DNA from: Novosphingobium cyanobacteriorum
GTDB taxonomy: Bacteria; Pseudomonadota; Alphaproteobacteria; Sphingomonadales; Sphingomonadaceae
Assembly (NCBI RefSeq): GCF_029436685.1
Contig: NZ_JAROCY010000011.1
Coordinates: 117,170 to 181,169 of the forward strand
Length of the DNA stretch: 64,000 nt
Reading direction: 5' to 3'
The notes below the pieces were generated by a model. The model had not been told where the DNA came from. It worked only from the letters and a program-made list of their open reading frames with translations, and searched no databases. Shown one piece after another: positions 18,018 through 27,286 of the stretch; position 1 is the stretch's first letter, and each line of letters begins with the position of its first letter. The position numbers and the translations under genes were made by a program.

Positions 18018-18896
18018 ATGCGCAATCCGGGACGGTTGATGGTGGCGTGCCTCATGCTGGGCGCAGGGGGGCAGGCGCAGGCGGCGGATCTCCCGCCCGC
18101 GATCTACACCGATCCTCCGGCGGACGCTGCGCATCCCGCGCGCATGGAAGTGCTGCACATCCTTTCGGGCGGCGTGGCGATCAACGGTGTCGCCTATCTG
18201 GCCGCGGGCGCGGGTCCGCATCCGACGGTGGTGGTGTGCCATGGCCTGCCGGGGAACGAAAAGAACCTTGATCTGGCACAGGCGCTGCGGCGGCAGGGAT
18301 GGAACGCAATCACCTTCAACTATCGCGGATCATGGGGCAGCCCGGGGCAGTTCCGCTTTGGCCAGAACCCGCAGGATGCGCGCGCGGCGCTGGCATTCCT
18401 GCGCGATCCCGCCAACGCGACGCGGCTGGGCGTGGACACCGCGCGCATGGCGATGGTGGGGCATTCGATGGGCGGCTGGGTTACGGCCATGGCGGGATCC
18501 GAAGAGCCTGCGCTGCGCGGGCTGGTGATGATCTCCGCCGCCGATTTCGGCATGATCGGCACGATGCCGGATGCCGACCGGATCAAGCTGATGGACGAGA
18601 ACCGGGAAACGCTGGCGGTTGCCGGGCCGGGCGAGATGGCTGCGGAAGTGGCCGCGCATGCCGCCACATGGGATTACGTGACGCGGGCAGAGGCGCTGAA
18701 GCAGACGCCGCTGCTGGTGCTGACATCGGACGATGGGCTGGCTACGCACGGTGACGTTCTGGTGGCAGCCGTGCGCAAGGCGGGCGGTGACAAGGTGCAG
18801 GCGGCCCATGTCGCCACGGACCATTCCTGGTCCGACCGGCGCATCGAGCTCGAGGCGCGGGTCATCCACTTCCTCGAGCCCTTGCTGGCGCGTTAG
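18018..18896 (+). CDS. Exported alpha/beta hydrolase
   Basis: A 292-residue serine hydrolase with a signal peptide (MRNPGRLMVACLMLGAGGQA, cleavage near AQAAD). The core shows the oxyanion-hole HGLPGNEKN, the nucleophile elbow GHSMGG, an acid candidate in VLTSDDGLATHGD and the terminal His in TDHSWSDRR. The fold resembles dienelactone hydrolases and acyl-peptidase-like esterases; the substrate is not predictable. Its stop codon overlaps the end of the convergent peptidase gene by four bases. Confidence 0.8.
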   Translation: MRNPGRLMVACLMLGAGGQAQAADLPPAIYTDPPADAAHPARMEVLHILSGGVAINGVAYLAAGAGPHPTVVVCHGLPGNEKNLDLAQALRRQGWNAITFNYRGSWGSPGQFRFGQNPQDARAALAFLRDPANATRLGVDTARMAMVGHSMGGWVTAMAGSEEPALRGLVMISAADFGMIGTMPDADRIKLMDENRETLAVAGPGEMAAEVAAHAATWDYVTRAEALKQTPLLVLTSDDGLATHGDVLVAAVRKAGGDKVQAAHVATDHSWSDRRIELEARVIHFLEPLLAR

Positions 18897-20473
18897 CGCT
18901 TCGTCGCGCTGTCATACCAGCTGGCGATGTCCTGGTGCAGCTGGGGCATGATCTGCTGGTTCAGGTAGAGCATGTGCCCGCTTTCGTAATACTTGCTGGT
19001 GATGTTGGCGCGCAGCGGCGCGGTGAGCATCAGGTGGTTGATGTCGTACTCGGTGGCATAGAACTGCGTTGCCGCATCGTAATAGCCGTTGAGGAACAGC
19101 ACCTTGAGCGCGGGGTTGACGCGCATGACATAGGCGAGATCGATGCCCGTATCGGGCGAGATCTGCTTGTCCCACGCTCCGGGCGCCTTGTGGCTCCAGT
19201 CCCAGTCGAAGTCATCGGCGTTGTAGGCCGAAAGCAGGTAGGGCATGTCCGTCTTGAAGCCGAGCGTCTTGCTGACATAGGTCTTGAACGCGGCGACATA
19301 GGCGCCGGTGATGGCGGTGTCCGACGGGTCTTCGACCGGCGATGTTGCGTTCGCATCGGCAACATCGAGCAGGTAGCGGGTGTCGAGCCGGCCGGTGGCG
19401 ACGCCCTTTTCACGCAGCAGCTCGGTCTGGAACTGGCCCAGCGGAATGCGCAGGTTGGCCCGGCGGACGAAGGCTTCTGACAGGCCGGTGTAGGCGGCAA
19501 GCTGGCGCGCGGTGGCGTCGAATTCGGCGGGTTCGATCGCGGTGCCCTTGGCCAGCGCGGCGGCATAGGGCCCGGCGACCCAGGCGCGCACTTCATCGAG
19601 GAAGACAGGCAGGCTGGCGGGGCGGTTGGCGATCTTGTTGTGATACCATGCGGTGGCCGCATAAGTCGGCACCAGCGTCATCGGCAGCATGTCGTAACCG
19701 GGCTGCTCGACGCCATAGTTGAGGATGGTGGAGAGCATCACGATGCCATCAAGGCTCAGTCCGTGGGCCTCAAGCTTGGCGGCGACCACGCCGTTGCGCA
19801 GCGTCCCATAGCTTTCGCCGAACAGCACCTTGGGGCTCTGCCAGCGGTCGTTCCGGTCGATGTAGCGAATGATAGCGCGGGCAAAGGCTTCGCCATCCTG
19901 GTCCACGCCCCAGAAGTCCTTGCCCGTCTTGTCACCCAGCGGGCGTGACCAGCCGGTGCCGACGGCATCGATGAACACGAGATCGGTGCGATCGAGCAGC
20001 GTGTCGGGATTGGGCTTGAGCGCATAGCTGGAGGGCGCGACATAGATCGGCGCATCGGTGGCGACGCGTACCGGGCCGAAGCTGCCCATGCGCAGCCATA
20101 CGGTGGAGGAGCCGGGGCCACCGTTGTAGAAGAAGCTGACCGGGCGGTTGGGGCCGCCGCCATCCCTGGTATAGGCGGTGTAGAACAGGCTGGCGGTGGG
20201 TTTGCCGGTATCATCACGGATGGTCAGGGTACCGGCGGTTGCGGTGTAGGCAATGGTGCCGCTGCGCGTATCCACCTTGCCCTTGCTGACACTGGCCTGT
20301 TCTTCCACCGGCGGGCGGGGCCAGGCCTTTTCGGCGTCTTCCTTCAGCGCGTCCTTGTGGTCCTTGGCCTCCGAGGACTTTTCTACCGGCTTGGCGTCTT
20401 CGGCAATTGCCGGAACGGCGGCAACGGCGATCAGGCTGGCGGTAAGAAGGGTTTTGGGCAGCAGGGAGCGCAT
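18893..20473 (-). CDS. Exported serine carboxypeptidase, family S10
   Basis: A 526-residue periplasmic or secreted peptidase. The signal peptide ends near AIAED (residue 25) and a Lys/Glu-rich linker follows to about residue 60. The oxyanion loop [20 protein letters not shown] lies at about 114-133 and the nucleophile is Ser221 in FGESYGT. The catalytic Asp region is [13 protein letters not shown] and the His is in YESGHMLYL. The family removes C-terminal residues, usually at acidic pH. Such S10 proteins are common in Sphingomonadales and may feed on oligopeptides. Monocistronic, tail to tail with the hydrolase gene. Confidence 0.9.
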   Translation of the reverse strand: MRSLLPKTLLTASLIAVAAVPAIAEDAKPVEKSSEAKDHKDALKEDAEKAWPRPPVEEQASVSKGKVDTRSGTIAYTATAGTLTIRDDTGKPTASLFYTAYTRDGGGPNRPVSFFYNGGPGSSTVWLRMGSFGPVRVATDAPIYVAPSSYALKPNPDTLLDRTDLVFIDAVGTGWSRPLGDKTGKDFWGVDQDGEAFARAIIRYIDRNDRWQSPKVLFGESYGTLRNGVVAAKLEAHGLSLDGIVMLSTILNYGVEQPGYDMLPMTLVPTYAATAWYHNKIANRPASLPVFLDEVRAWVAGPYAAALAKGTAIEPAEFDATARQLAAYTGLSEAFVRRANLRIPLGQFQTELLREKGVATGRLDTRYLLDVADANATSPVEDPSDTAITGAYVAAFKTYVSKTLGFKTDMPYLLSAYNADDFDWDWSHKAPGAWDKQISPDTGIDLAYVMRVNPALKVLFLNGYYDAATQFYATEYDINHLMLTAPLRANITSKYYESGHMLYLNQQIMPQLHQDIASWYDSATKR

Positions 20474-20611
20474 CCGGAGTCCTCAGGTCTGTCAGGGTCG
20501 ACCGAGACTCAGGACGAGACCCGGGAATGCGCCCTGATTGGCGTCATCGGGTTTCGTTTGCAACCGCATTTGCCCGAAAGCGCCATGCGGTGGGCCACAG
20601 TTTTGACGTGG

Positions 20612-20639
20612 GCCGGGGCGCACGGCGTGCAGCCCCGGC
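20612..20639 (-). terminator. Hairpin after the peroxiredoxin gene
   Basis: GCCGGGGC-GCAC (20612-20623) pairs with GTGC-A-GCCCCGGC (20627-20639): twelve pairs with one bulged base and a 3-base loop, 10 bases beyond the peroxiredoxin stop. No T-run follows on the minus strand, so it may protect the RNA end or act with Rho. Confidence 0.55.
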
Positions 20640-20649
20640 AGAACTAGGA

Positions 20650-21129
20650 TCAGAGGTTTTCGAGCATGTATTCGGCCGAGGAGACCTTGAAGTCGCCCGG
20701 CGCTTCGACATGGAGCTGTTCGACCACGCCATCCTTCACGACCATCGAGAAACGCTGACCACGGGTGCCGAGGCCGAAGCCCGAACCGTCCATGGTGAGG
20801 CCAAGCGCCTTGGCGAAATCGCCGTTGCCGTCAGCCAGCATGGTGACGTCGGCCGAACCCGAGGCGGCGCCCCAGGCCTTCATCACGAAGGGATCGTTCA
20901 CCGCGGTGCAGGCGATCTCGTCGATGCCCTTGGCGCGGATATCGGCGGCCTTTTCCACGAAGCCGGGCAGGTGCTTAGCCGAGCAGGTGGGGGTGAAGGC
21001 GCCGGGCACCGAGAACAGAGCCACGCGCTTGCCCGCAAAGTAATCAGCCGACTGCACGGCTTCCGGCCCGTCCTGCGTGGCCTTGACCAGCTTCACGTCG
21101 GGCAGCTTGTCTCCAACCGAAATCGTCAT
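20650..21129 (-). CDS. Peroxiredoxin (Prx5-like redoxin)
   Basis: Thiol peroxidase of 159 residues that reduces H2O2 and organic hydroperoxides, usually with glutathione/glutaredoxin or thioredoxin. The active site [16 protein letters not shown] contains the peroxidatic Cys in the PxxxT/SxxC arrangement of the Prx5 group. No obvious resolving Cys is near the C-terminus, although a second cysteine occurs in EIACTAVND. The start is [12 protein letters not shown]; the upstream extension to 21198 runs into the ahcY control region. It is divergent from ahcY with 147 bases between the starts. Confidence 0.92.
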   Translation of the reverse strand: MTISVGDKLPDVKLVKATQDGPEAVQSADYFAGKRVALFSVPGAFTPTCSAKHLPGFVEKAADIRAKGIDEIACTAVNDPFVMKAWGAASGSADVTMLADGNGDFAKALGLTMDGSGFGLGTRGQRFSMVVKDGVVEQLHVEAPGDFKVSSAEYMLENL

Positions 21130-21202
21130 TCCCCGTATCCTTTTCTGAAGGTTTGTGGCGTGGATATAGGCCACGAAGGTGACAGCGCAACTGCACATGC
21201 GG

Positions 21203-21222
21203 ATATAAAGAGTTCTTTATAT
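21203..21222. promoter_or_regulatory. Palindromic operator upstream of ahcY (SahR/ArsR-type candidate)
   Basis: ATATAAAGA-GT-TCTTTATAT is a perfect 9-base inverted repeat with a 2-base centre, 54 bases before the ahcY start and 73 before the divergent peroxiredoxin start. AT-rich TAAAGA-n-TCTTTA palindromes resemble sites described for ArsR-family regulators of methionine/S-adenosylhomocysteine metabolism in proteobacteria (SahR type). The resemblance is from memory and the regulator gene is not in the window. Confidence 0.6.
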
Positions 21223-21276
21223 TCATCTGGCAAGCGGCTAAGGGCCAGGCAACAAGACATTCCAGGAGACCTCCCC

Positions 21277-22689
21277 GTGACGACCGCAACCGCCCAGCAT
21301 GATTACGTGGTGGCCGATATCGGCCTTGCCGACTTCGGCCGGGCCGAGATCGCCATTGCCGAAACCGAAATGCCCGGCCTGATGGCGCTGCGCCAGGAAT
21401 TCGGTGCGTCGCAGCCGCTCAAGGGCGCGCGCATCACCGGCTCGCTGCACATGACGATCCAGACCGCCGTGTTGATCGAGACGCTGGTGGCGCTGGGCGC
21501 GGATGTGCGCTGGGCCACGTGCAACATCTATTCCACGCAGGACCACGCCGCCGCCGCGATCGCCGCGCGGGGCATTCCCGTGTTCGCGGTGAAGGGCGAG
21601 AGCCTGGCCGAATACTGGGACTATGTCGGTTCGATCTTCGATTGGGATGACGGCACCGGCCGCACCGCCAACATGATCCTGGATGACGGCGGCGATGCCA
21701 CGATGTTTGCACTGTGGGGCGCGCGCGTGGAAGCGGGCGAGCCGCTGTTCGAGCCGAGCAATGCCGAGGAGATCGAGTTCGTGCGCGCGCTGAAGGAATT
21801 CCTCAAGCGCAAGCCGGGCTACCTCACCATGTCGGTGGCGCACATCAAGGGCGTTTCGGAAGAAACCACCACGGGCGTGCATCGCCTTTACCAGATCGCC
21901 AAGGACGGCAAGCTGCCTTTCCCGGCGATCAACGTGAACGACAGCGTGACCAAGTCGAAGTTCGACAACCTTTATGGCTGCAAGGAATCGCTGGTCGACG
22001 CGATCCGTCGCGCCACCGACGTGATGCTGGCCGGCAAGGTCGCCTGCGTGGCGGGCTTTGGCGACGTGGGCAAGGGTTCGGCCGCTTCGCTGCGCAACGG
22101 CGGCGCGCGCGTGATGGTGACCGAGATCGACCCGATCTGCGCGCTGCAGGCGGCGATGGAAGGCTATGAAGTGGTGACGATGGAGGAGGCGGTGAGCCGC
22201 GCCGACATCTTCGTGACCGCCACCGGCAACGAGGACGTGATCACCGCCGAGCATATGAAGGCGATGAAGCCGATGAGCATCGTGTGCAACATCGGCCACT
22301 TCGACAGCGAGATCCAGATTGCCGCGCTGAACAACTACAAGTGGACCGAAGTGAAGCCGGGCACCGACCTGGTCGAGTTCCCCGACGGCAAGCAGATCAT
22401 CATCCTGGCCAAGGGCCGCCTGGTGAACCTGGGCTGCGCCACCGGCCACCCCAGCTTCGTGATGAGCGCCAGCTTCACCAACCAGACGCTGGCGCAGATC
22501 GAGCTGTTCACAAAGAACGGCGAATACGAAAACAAGGTCTATGTGCTGCCCAAGCACCTGGACGAGAAGGTGGCGGCGCTGCATCTTGAAAAGCTGGGCG
22601 TGAAGCTGACCACGCTTTCCGACAAGCAGGCGGCCTATATCGGCGTGGCGGCGCAGGGGCCGTTCAAGCCGGATCACTACCGCTACTGA
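21277..22689 (+). CDS. ahcY: S-adenosylhomocysteine hydrolase
   Basis: Splits S-adenosylhomocysteine into adenosine and homocysteine in the activated-methyl cycle. The 470-residue protein has the substrate segment (residues 40-200, with [16 protein letters not shown] and DDGGDAT) and the NAD-binding [15 protein letters not shown]. The C-terminus KPDHYRY is the family's conserved tail. I chose the GTG at 21277, giving [20 protein letters not shown], because AGGAG lies 9 bases upstream. The open frame extends far upstream but contains no family sequence there. Followed by a strong terminator. Confidence 0.97.
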   Translation: MTTATAQHDYVVADIGLADFGRAEIAIAETEMPGLMALRQEFGASQPLKGARITGSLHMTIQTAVLIETLVALGADVRWATCNIYSTQDHAAAAIAARGIPVFAVKGESLAEYWDYVGSIFDWDDGTGRTANMILDDGGDATMFALWGARVEAGEPLFEPSNAEEIEFVRALKEFLKRKPGYLTMSVAHIKGVSEETTTGVHRLYQIAKDGKLPFPAINVNDSVTKSKFDNLYGCKESLVDAIRRATDVMLAGKVACVAGFGDVGKGSAASLRNGGARVMVTEIDPICALQAAMEGYEVVTMEEAVSRADIFVTATGNEDVITAEHMKAMKPMSIVCNIGHFDSEIQIAALNNYKWTEVKPGTDLVEFPDGKQIIILAKGRLVNLGCATGHPSFVMSASFTNQTLAQIELFTKNGEYENKVYVLPKHLDEKVAALHLEKLGVKLTTLSDKQAAYIGVAAQGPFKPDHYRY

Positions 22690-22710
22690 GCCCTTTGCAG
22701 GCTGATTAAC

Positions 22711-22743
22711 GCCGGGCCACCCACAGGTTGCGGGTGGCCCGGC
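22711..22743 (+). terminator. Terminator after ahcY
   Basis: GCCGGGCCACCC (22711-22722) and GGGTGGCCCGGC (22732-22743) form a perfect 12-pair stem with a 9-base loop, 21 bases after the ahcY stop, followed by ATTGTATTT. It separates ahcY from the divL operon, whose first codon is only 37 bases further on. Confidence 0.8.
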
Positions 22744-22780
22744 ATTGTATTTCGGGCGGGCAGACCGTAGCGAACTGGCG

Positions 22781-25129
22781 ATGCCGCTGCTCAACCAGAC
22801 CGCGTTGGTGCTGATCGCCCTGCTGCTTGCCGCTTGGACCACGGCGGCGGCCTGGGCCGTGCTGGCCGCGCGCAGCCGCCTGCGCCGTGCCGAGGCGAGC
22901 CAGCGGCAGGCCCGCCGTCTTTCCCGCATGATCGAGGAATCGCCCGCACTGCCCCTGCTGGTGCGCGCCGACGGGCGGATCGAAGGGCCATCGCGCCTTG
23001 CCGGCTGGTTCGGCTTCGACGCCATGCCCGGCTACCTCTCGGAACTCGACGATGGCGAACGCGGCTTCGACGAAGTCCAGCTCTCGCAGCTCTCCGACGC
23101 CGTCCGGCGCGCGCAGAAGAGCGGCGCGCCGTTCCGCCTCGCGCTGCGCACGCGCGGATCGAACCGCAGTCTGGGCGTGCGCGGGCACCTGGCCGATCCG
23201 CAGGTCTCGGCCGGCGGCGCGGCGCTGGTTTGGTTCTTCGACTTTTCCGACAGCGACGACGAACTGCGCCGCCTGCGCGGGGAAGCGGCCGAGGCGCGGG
23301 CGGATTTCGCAGGACTCGCCGGGCTGATCGAAGCCGCACCCCTGCCGATGTGGTTCCGCGGGCCGGACATGAAGCTGCGGCTGGTCAACACCGCCTATGT
23401 CCGCGCGGTAGGGGCCAAGAGCGCCGAGGATGTGGTGGCGCGCGGGGTGGAACTGGTCGAACCTGTCGAGGGCGTCTCCGCCCAGCAGGCCGCGAGGCAG
23501 GCGCAGGCGCGCAAGAGCCAGCTGGAGCGCGTGGTTTCCGCCACCATTGACGGCCAGCGCCGCGCGGTGCGGGTGATCGACCTGCCGCTGGGCGAGGAAG
23601 GCGTGGCCGGATACGCGGTGGACATCGAGGAGATGGAGGAGCTGATCCGCCAGTTCCGCCGCTTCCGCGATGCGCAGCGGCAGATGCTGGACACGCTGTC
23701 CGCCGGCATCGCGCAGTTCGACGCCAAGCGGAACCTCGTCTTCGCCAACCAGCCGTTCCTGCGCATCTTTGCCATTCCGCAGGCCTGGGTGGTCGACACT
23801 CCGCCGTTTGACCGCGTGCTCGACCGGATGCGCGATGGCGGCCGCCTGCCAGAAGTGCGCGATTTCCCCGAATGGCGGCGCGAACGGCAGGGCTGGTTCC
23901 TCAGCCGCGAACCGCGCGACGAGCCCTGGCACCTGAACGACGGCACGCATTTGCGCGTGGTGGGCCAGCCGATGCCCGATGGCGGGCTGCTGATGATCTT
24001 CGAGGATCGCACCGAGCAGCTGCAGCTTTCCGCCACGCGTGACACGCTGCTGCGTACCCGCACCGCCACGTTCGACAACCTGTTCGAATCGCTCGCGGTG
24101 TTCGGGCCGGATGGCAAGTTGCAGCTGTGGAACCGGCGCTTTGCCGGGGACTGGGCGCTGGAGGAAACGTTCCTCGCCACCCACCCGCGCGCCGACGTGC
24201 TGCTCAAGCGCATTGCCGGACAGCTGAAGCGCCCCGCGCAGGTCGGCACGATCGGCCATGTGATCCAGGCCGCCACGCTGGAGCGCAAGCAGAAGACCGG
24301 ACGGCTTGCGCTGGCCAACGGGCGGTACCTGGAATTCGCCGGCGTGCCGCTGCCCGATGGCAACGGGCTGTTGACCGTGCTCGATATAACCGATGCGCAG
24401 AAGGCCGAGGCCGCGCTGCGCGAACGCAATGCCGCGCTGGTGGAGGCGGACGCGGTGAAGACGCGCTTCATCGCCAACATGAGCTATGAATTCCGCACGC
24501 CGCTGACCTCCATCGGTGGCTTTGCCGAGCTGCTGCAGGCGGGTGTGGCGGGCGAATTGCCTGCGCAGGCCAAGGAATATGTCGCCGCGATCCTCGCCTC
24601 GGTGGAGCGGCTGGGCGAGCAGATCGAGAATGTGCTCGACCTTTCGCAGAGCGAAGCGGGCACCCTGCCATTGGCGCGGGAGCCGGTGGAGATCTTCGCG
24701 CTGCTGACCGCCGTGGTGCAGGAACGCGCCGAGCGCATCGCCACTGCGGGCCTGACGCTGGACCTGCGCGGCAGCGCCTCGGTCGGCACCGTTACCGGCG
24801 ACGAACGCCGCCTGCGACGCGCGTTTGGCCAATTGGTGGACAACGCCATAGCCGCCACGCCCGAAGGAGGACGAATCTTGGTGGAATGCGTCCGTGCCAA
24901 GGGCGGGGCGCTGCAGATCGTCGTGTCTGACAACGGACGCGGGATGGATTCGTCGGCGCTGGCCCGCGCGATGGAGGGGCTCAAGATCGCCGCCGATGGC
25001 AAGACCGCCGAACGCCGCACCGGGCTGGGCCTGCCGCTGGTGCGCCAGCTGGTGGAGGCGCACGGCGGCACCATCGAGCTGATGAGCGAGCCGGGGCAGG
25101 GCACCGCCGCGGTGGTGACGCTGCCCTGA
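22781..25129 (+). CDS. divL: DivL-like PAS sensor kinase with tyrosine in the H-box
   Basis: A 782-residue membrane protein with an N-terminal helix (about 5-27), an extended region with three to four PAS-like segments (about 50-540), a dimerisation/H-box helix and a HATPase domain (about 660-782, with QLVDNAIAATP, VVSDNGRGMD and RRTGLGLPLVRQL). The H-box reads FIANMSYEFRTPLTSIGGF: Tyr569 stands where histidine kinases have the phosphorylated His. This is the hallmark of DivL, the CckA-controlling pseudo-kinase of the CtrA cell-cycle pathway in Caulobacter. A TTG at 22745 is in frame but inferior. The stop overlaps the tsaE start by one base. Confidence 0.87.
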   Translation: MPLLNQTALVLIALLLAAWTTAAAWAVLAARSRLRRAEASQRQARRLSRMIEESPALPLLVRADGRIEGPSRLAGWFGFDAMPGYLSELDDGERGFDEVQLSQLSDAVRRAQKSGAPFRLALRTRGSNRSLGVRGHLADPQVSAGGAALVWFFDFSDSDDELRRLRGEAAEARADFAGLAGLIEAAPLPMWFRGPDMKLRLVNTAYVRAVGAKSAEDVVARGVELVEPVEGVSAQQAARQAQARKSQLERVVSATIDGQRRAVRVIDLPLGEEGVAGYAVDIEEMEELIRQFRRFRDAQRQMLDTLSAGIAQFDAKRNLVFANQPFLRIFAIPQAWVVDTPPFDRVLDRMRDGGRLPEVRDFPEWRRERQGWFLSREPRDEPWHLNDGTHLRVVGQPMPDGGLLMIFEDRTEQLQLSATRDTLLRTRTATFDNLFESLAVFGPDGKLQLWNRRFAGDWALEETFLATHPRADVLLKRIAGQLKRPAQVGTIGHVIQAATLERKQKTGRLALANGRYLEFAGVPLPDGNGLLTVLDITDAQKAEAALRERNAALVEADAVKTRFIANMSYEFRTPLTSIGGFAELLQAGVAGELPAQAKEYVAAILASVERLGEQIENVLDLSQSEAGTLPLAREPVEIFALLTAVVQERAERIATAGLTLDLRGSASVGTVTGDERRLRRAFGQLVDNAIAATPEGGRILVECVRAKGGALQIVVSDNGRGMDSSALARAMEGLKIAADGKTAERRTGLGLPLVRQLVEAHGGTIELMSEPGQGTAAVVTLP

Positions 25130-25584
25130 TGGCGACGACCATCGACCTGCCCGACATCGCGGCGACCGGGGCGCTGGCGCAACGCATTGCCGAGGGGCTG
25201 CGGCCCGGAGATGTCGTGGCGCTGAGTGGCGGGCTGGGCGCAGGCAAGACCACGCTGGCCCGCGCGCTGATCGCCGCGCTGGGCCACGAAGGCGAAGTGC
25301 CGAGCCCGAGCTTTGCGATCATCGAGATGTACGAGCCGCCCGCCGTCCGCCTGCCGCTGGTCCACGCCGATTTCTACCGGCTTGAGCGACCCGAAGAGGT
25401 CGAGGAGATCGGGCTGGACGATTACCGGCAGGGCGCGGCGCTGATTGCCGAATGGCCCGAGCAGGCCGGTGGCTTCGCGCATGAGCCGGGTTGCCTTTCC
25501 ATCCGGTTTGAAGTGCTGGAAAACACGCGGCGGGCCATTGTCGAGCCGGGGCGCGATTGGCTAGAGCGGGGACCATGGACCTGA
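25129..25584 (+). CDS. tsaE: tRNA threonylcarbamoyladenosine biosynthesis ATPase TsaE
   Basis: P-loop ATPase of 151 residues required with TsaB, TsaC and TsaD for the t6A37 modification of ANN-decoding tRNAs. The Walker A motif GGLGAGKTT (34-42), the SPSF(A)I segment, HADFYRLERPEEVEEIGLDD (about 81-100) and IAEWPEQ are all characteristic. The start codon overlaps the divL stop (TGATG) and the 3' end overlaps amgK by ten bases, so it is embedded in the divL operon. Confidence 0.94.
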   Translation: MATTIDLPDIAATGALAQRIAEGLRPGDVVALSGGLGAGKTTLARALIAALGHEGEVPSPSFAIIEMYEPPAVRLPLVHADFYRLERPEEVEEIGLDDYRQGAALIAEWPEQAGGFAHEPGCLSIRFEVLENTRRAIVEPGRDWLERGPWT

Positions 25585-26567
25585 CCATTCCCCCCGGCGT
25601 CGAACCGTTCCTCAGCGACCATGGCTGGGCCGGCGCGACGATCGAGCCGCTGCCCGGCGATGCTTCGTTCCGCCGCTACTTCCGCGTGCGCCGCACTAGT
25701 GGCTCGGCCATGCTGATGCATGCACCGCCCCCGCATGAGGACCCGGAGCCGTTCCTGCGCGCCGCCAAGTGGCTGGATGCGAACGGGCTGCGCGCGCCAC
25801 AGATCCTGGCCGAGGCGGCTCCGCAGGGGTTCATCCTGCTGCAGGATTTCGGCGAGGTGCGCATGCGCGAATACCTGGACGCATGGCCGCAGGACGAGAT
25901 CGAGGTCTATCGCAACGCGGTGGAAACGCTGGTCCAGCTGCACCGCCTGCCGCCCGGCCCGTTCACGCAGTATTCGCTGGCGGAATACCAGCGCGAGGCC
26001 AAGCTGTTCATCGACTGGTTCTGCCCGGCACGCGCGCTCTATGTCGACAGCCGCCGCTGGGCCACGGCCTGGGAAGAGGTGATGAGCCACGTGCTGGTGC
26101 GCCAGCGGCCGGGCGTGACCGTGCTGCGCGATTACCATGCCGAAAACATCATGCTGGACGGCGGGCTGGAGCGGCAGGGCCTGCTGGACTTCCAGGATGC
26201 GCTGAACGGGCATCCGGCCTACGACCTCGTCTCGCTGCTGCAGGATGCGCGGCGCGATGTCTCGCCCGAACTGGAAGCGGCGATGTTCGACCATTATGTC
26301 GAGCGCGCGCGCCCGCATGCCGATTTCCTGGCTGACTATGCCCGTCTGGGGGCGCAGCGGAACGCCAAGATCATCGGCATCTTCGTGCGTTTGTGGAAGC
26401 GTGACGGAAAGCCGCGCTATCTCGATTACATCCCGCGCGTGTGGGCGCTGCTGGAGCGGGATCTGACGCACCCGGCGCTGGAGCCGGTGGCGCGCTGGTT
26501 CGATGAATTCATCCCCAGCGAACTGCGCGATCCGGCGGGCATCCTTGGCGGAGCCTTTGAACTGTGA
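25575..26567 (+). CDS. amgK: Sugar anomeric kinase AmgK (N-acetylmuramate/GlcNAc 1-kinase)
   Basis: An APH-fold kinase of 330 residues. The catalytic loop is LRDYHAENIMLD (Asp and Asn for phosphotransfer and Mg) and the metal site is LLDFQDA. In Pseudomonas putida and Caulobacter, AmgK phosphorylates N-acetylmuramate at C1. MurU then makes UDP-MurNAc, bypassing de novo synthesis and its fosfomycin-sensitive MurA step. The MurU-like gene following with a 4-base overlap makes this assignment much more likely than a general aminoglycoside phosphotransferase. Start at MDLTIPPGVEPF; an earlier GTG at 25557 is weaker. Confidence 0.88.
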   Translation: MDLTIPPGVEPFLSDHGWAGATIEPLPGDASFRRYFRVRRTSGSAMLMHAPPPHEDPEPFLRAAKWLDANGLRAPQILAEAAPQGFILLQDFGEVRMREYLDAWPQDEIEVYRNAVETLVQLHRLPPGPFTQYSLAEYQREAKLFIDWFCPARALYVDSRRWATAWEEVMSHVLVRQRPGVTVLRDYHAENIMLDGGLERQGLLDFQDALNGHPAYDLVSLLQDARRDVSPELEAAMFDHYVERARPHADFLADYARLGAQRNAKIIGIFVRLWKRDGKPRYLDYIPRVWALLERDLTHPALEPVARWFDEFIPSELRDPAGILGGAFEL

Positions 26568-27286
26568 AGCCACTGGCAAGCGATGTGGCGATGGTGCTGG
26601 CCGCAGGCCTTGGCAAGCGGATGCGCCCGTTGACGGCCAGCCGGCCCAAGCCTCTGGTGCGCGTGGCGGGCAAGCCGCTGATCGACTATGCGCTCGACAA
26701 GCTGGGTGAGGCGGGCGTTTCGCGCGCGGTGGTGAACGTGCATTATCTGGCGGACCAGATGGTGGCGCACCTGGCGCATCGCGATCACCCGCAGGTGGCC
26801 ATCTCCGACGAGACCGACGCCCTGCTGGAAACCGGCGGCGGGCTGGTGCGGGCGCTGCCACTGATCGATGCCGATACGTTCTTCTGCCTCAACAGCGATG
26901 CGATCTGGCTGGATGGCCCGCGCAATGCCTTTGCGGCGCTCAGCGATGCGTGGGACGAGGACAAGATGGACGCGCTGCTGCTGCTGGTCAGCCATGCGCA
27001 GGCGTTCAACTACACCGGGCTGGGTGATTTCCACCTGGATCCGCTCGGCCGGATCAGCCGACGCCGGCAGCGCCACGTGGCGCCCTATGTCTTCACCGGC
27101 ATCCAGATCGTTTCGCGCCGCCTGCTGCGCGATGCGCCCGATGGCGCGTTTTCAACCACCGTGCTGTGGAACCGGGCGATGGAGGAAGGGCGACTGTTCG
27201 GACTGGCCCACACCGGGCTGTGGTATGAAGTGGGCAGCCCCGAAATGATCGCGCCGACGGAAATGGCGCTGACGAAATCCACGTGA
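26564..27286 (+). CDS. murU: N-acetylmuramate 1-phosphate uridylyltransferase MurU
   Basis: A 240-residue nucleotidyltransferase of the glucose-1-phosphate thymidylyl/uridylyl fold. The nucleotide-binding signature VLAAGLGKRMRPLTASRPKP carries the catalytic Arg and Lys, and FFCLNSDAIW holds the metal-binding Asp. ETGGGL and GLWYEVGSPE are also typical. With AmgK it regenerates UDP-MurNAc from recycled MurNAc. It starts with GTG in a GTGA overlap with amgK and ends in the same kind of overlap with addB, so all are translated in tandem. Confidence 0.88.
   Translation: MKPLASDVAMVLAAGLGKRMRPLTASRPKPLVRVAGKPLIDYALDKLGEAGVSRAVVNVHYLADQMVAHLAHRDHPQVAISDETDALLETGGGLVRALPLIDADTFFCLNSDAIWLDGPRNAFAALSDAWDEDKMDALLLLVSHAQAFNYTGLGDFHLDPLGRISRRRQRHVAPYVFTGIQIVSRRLLRDAPDGAFSTTVLWNRAMEEGRLFGLAHTGLWYEVGSPEMIAPTEMALTKST

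Noticed and set aside
20527..21276. 250-residue N-terminal extension of S-adenosylhomocysteine hydrolase
   Set aside because: The frame is open, but it lies antisense to the peroxiredoxin gene and its control region; a well-placed GTG with AGGAG gives the normal family start.
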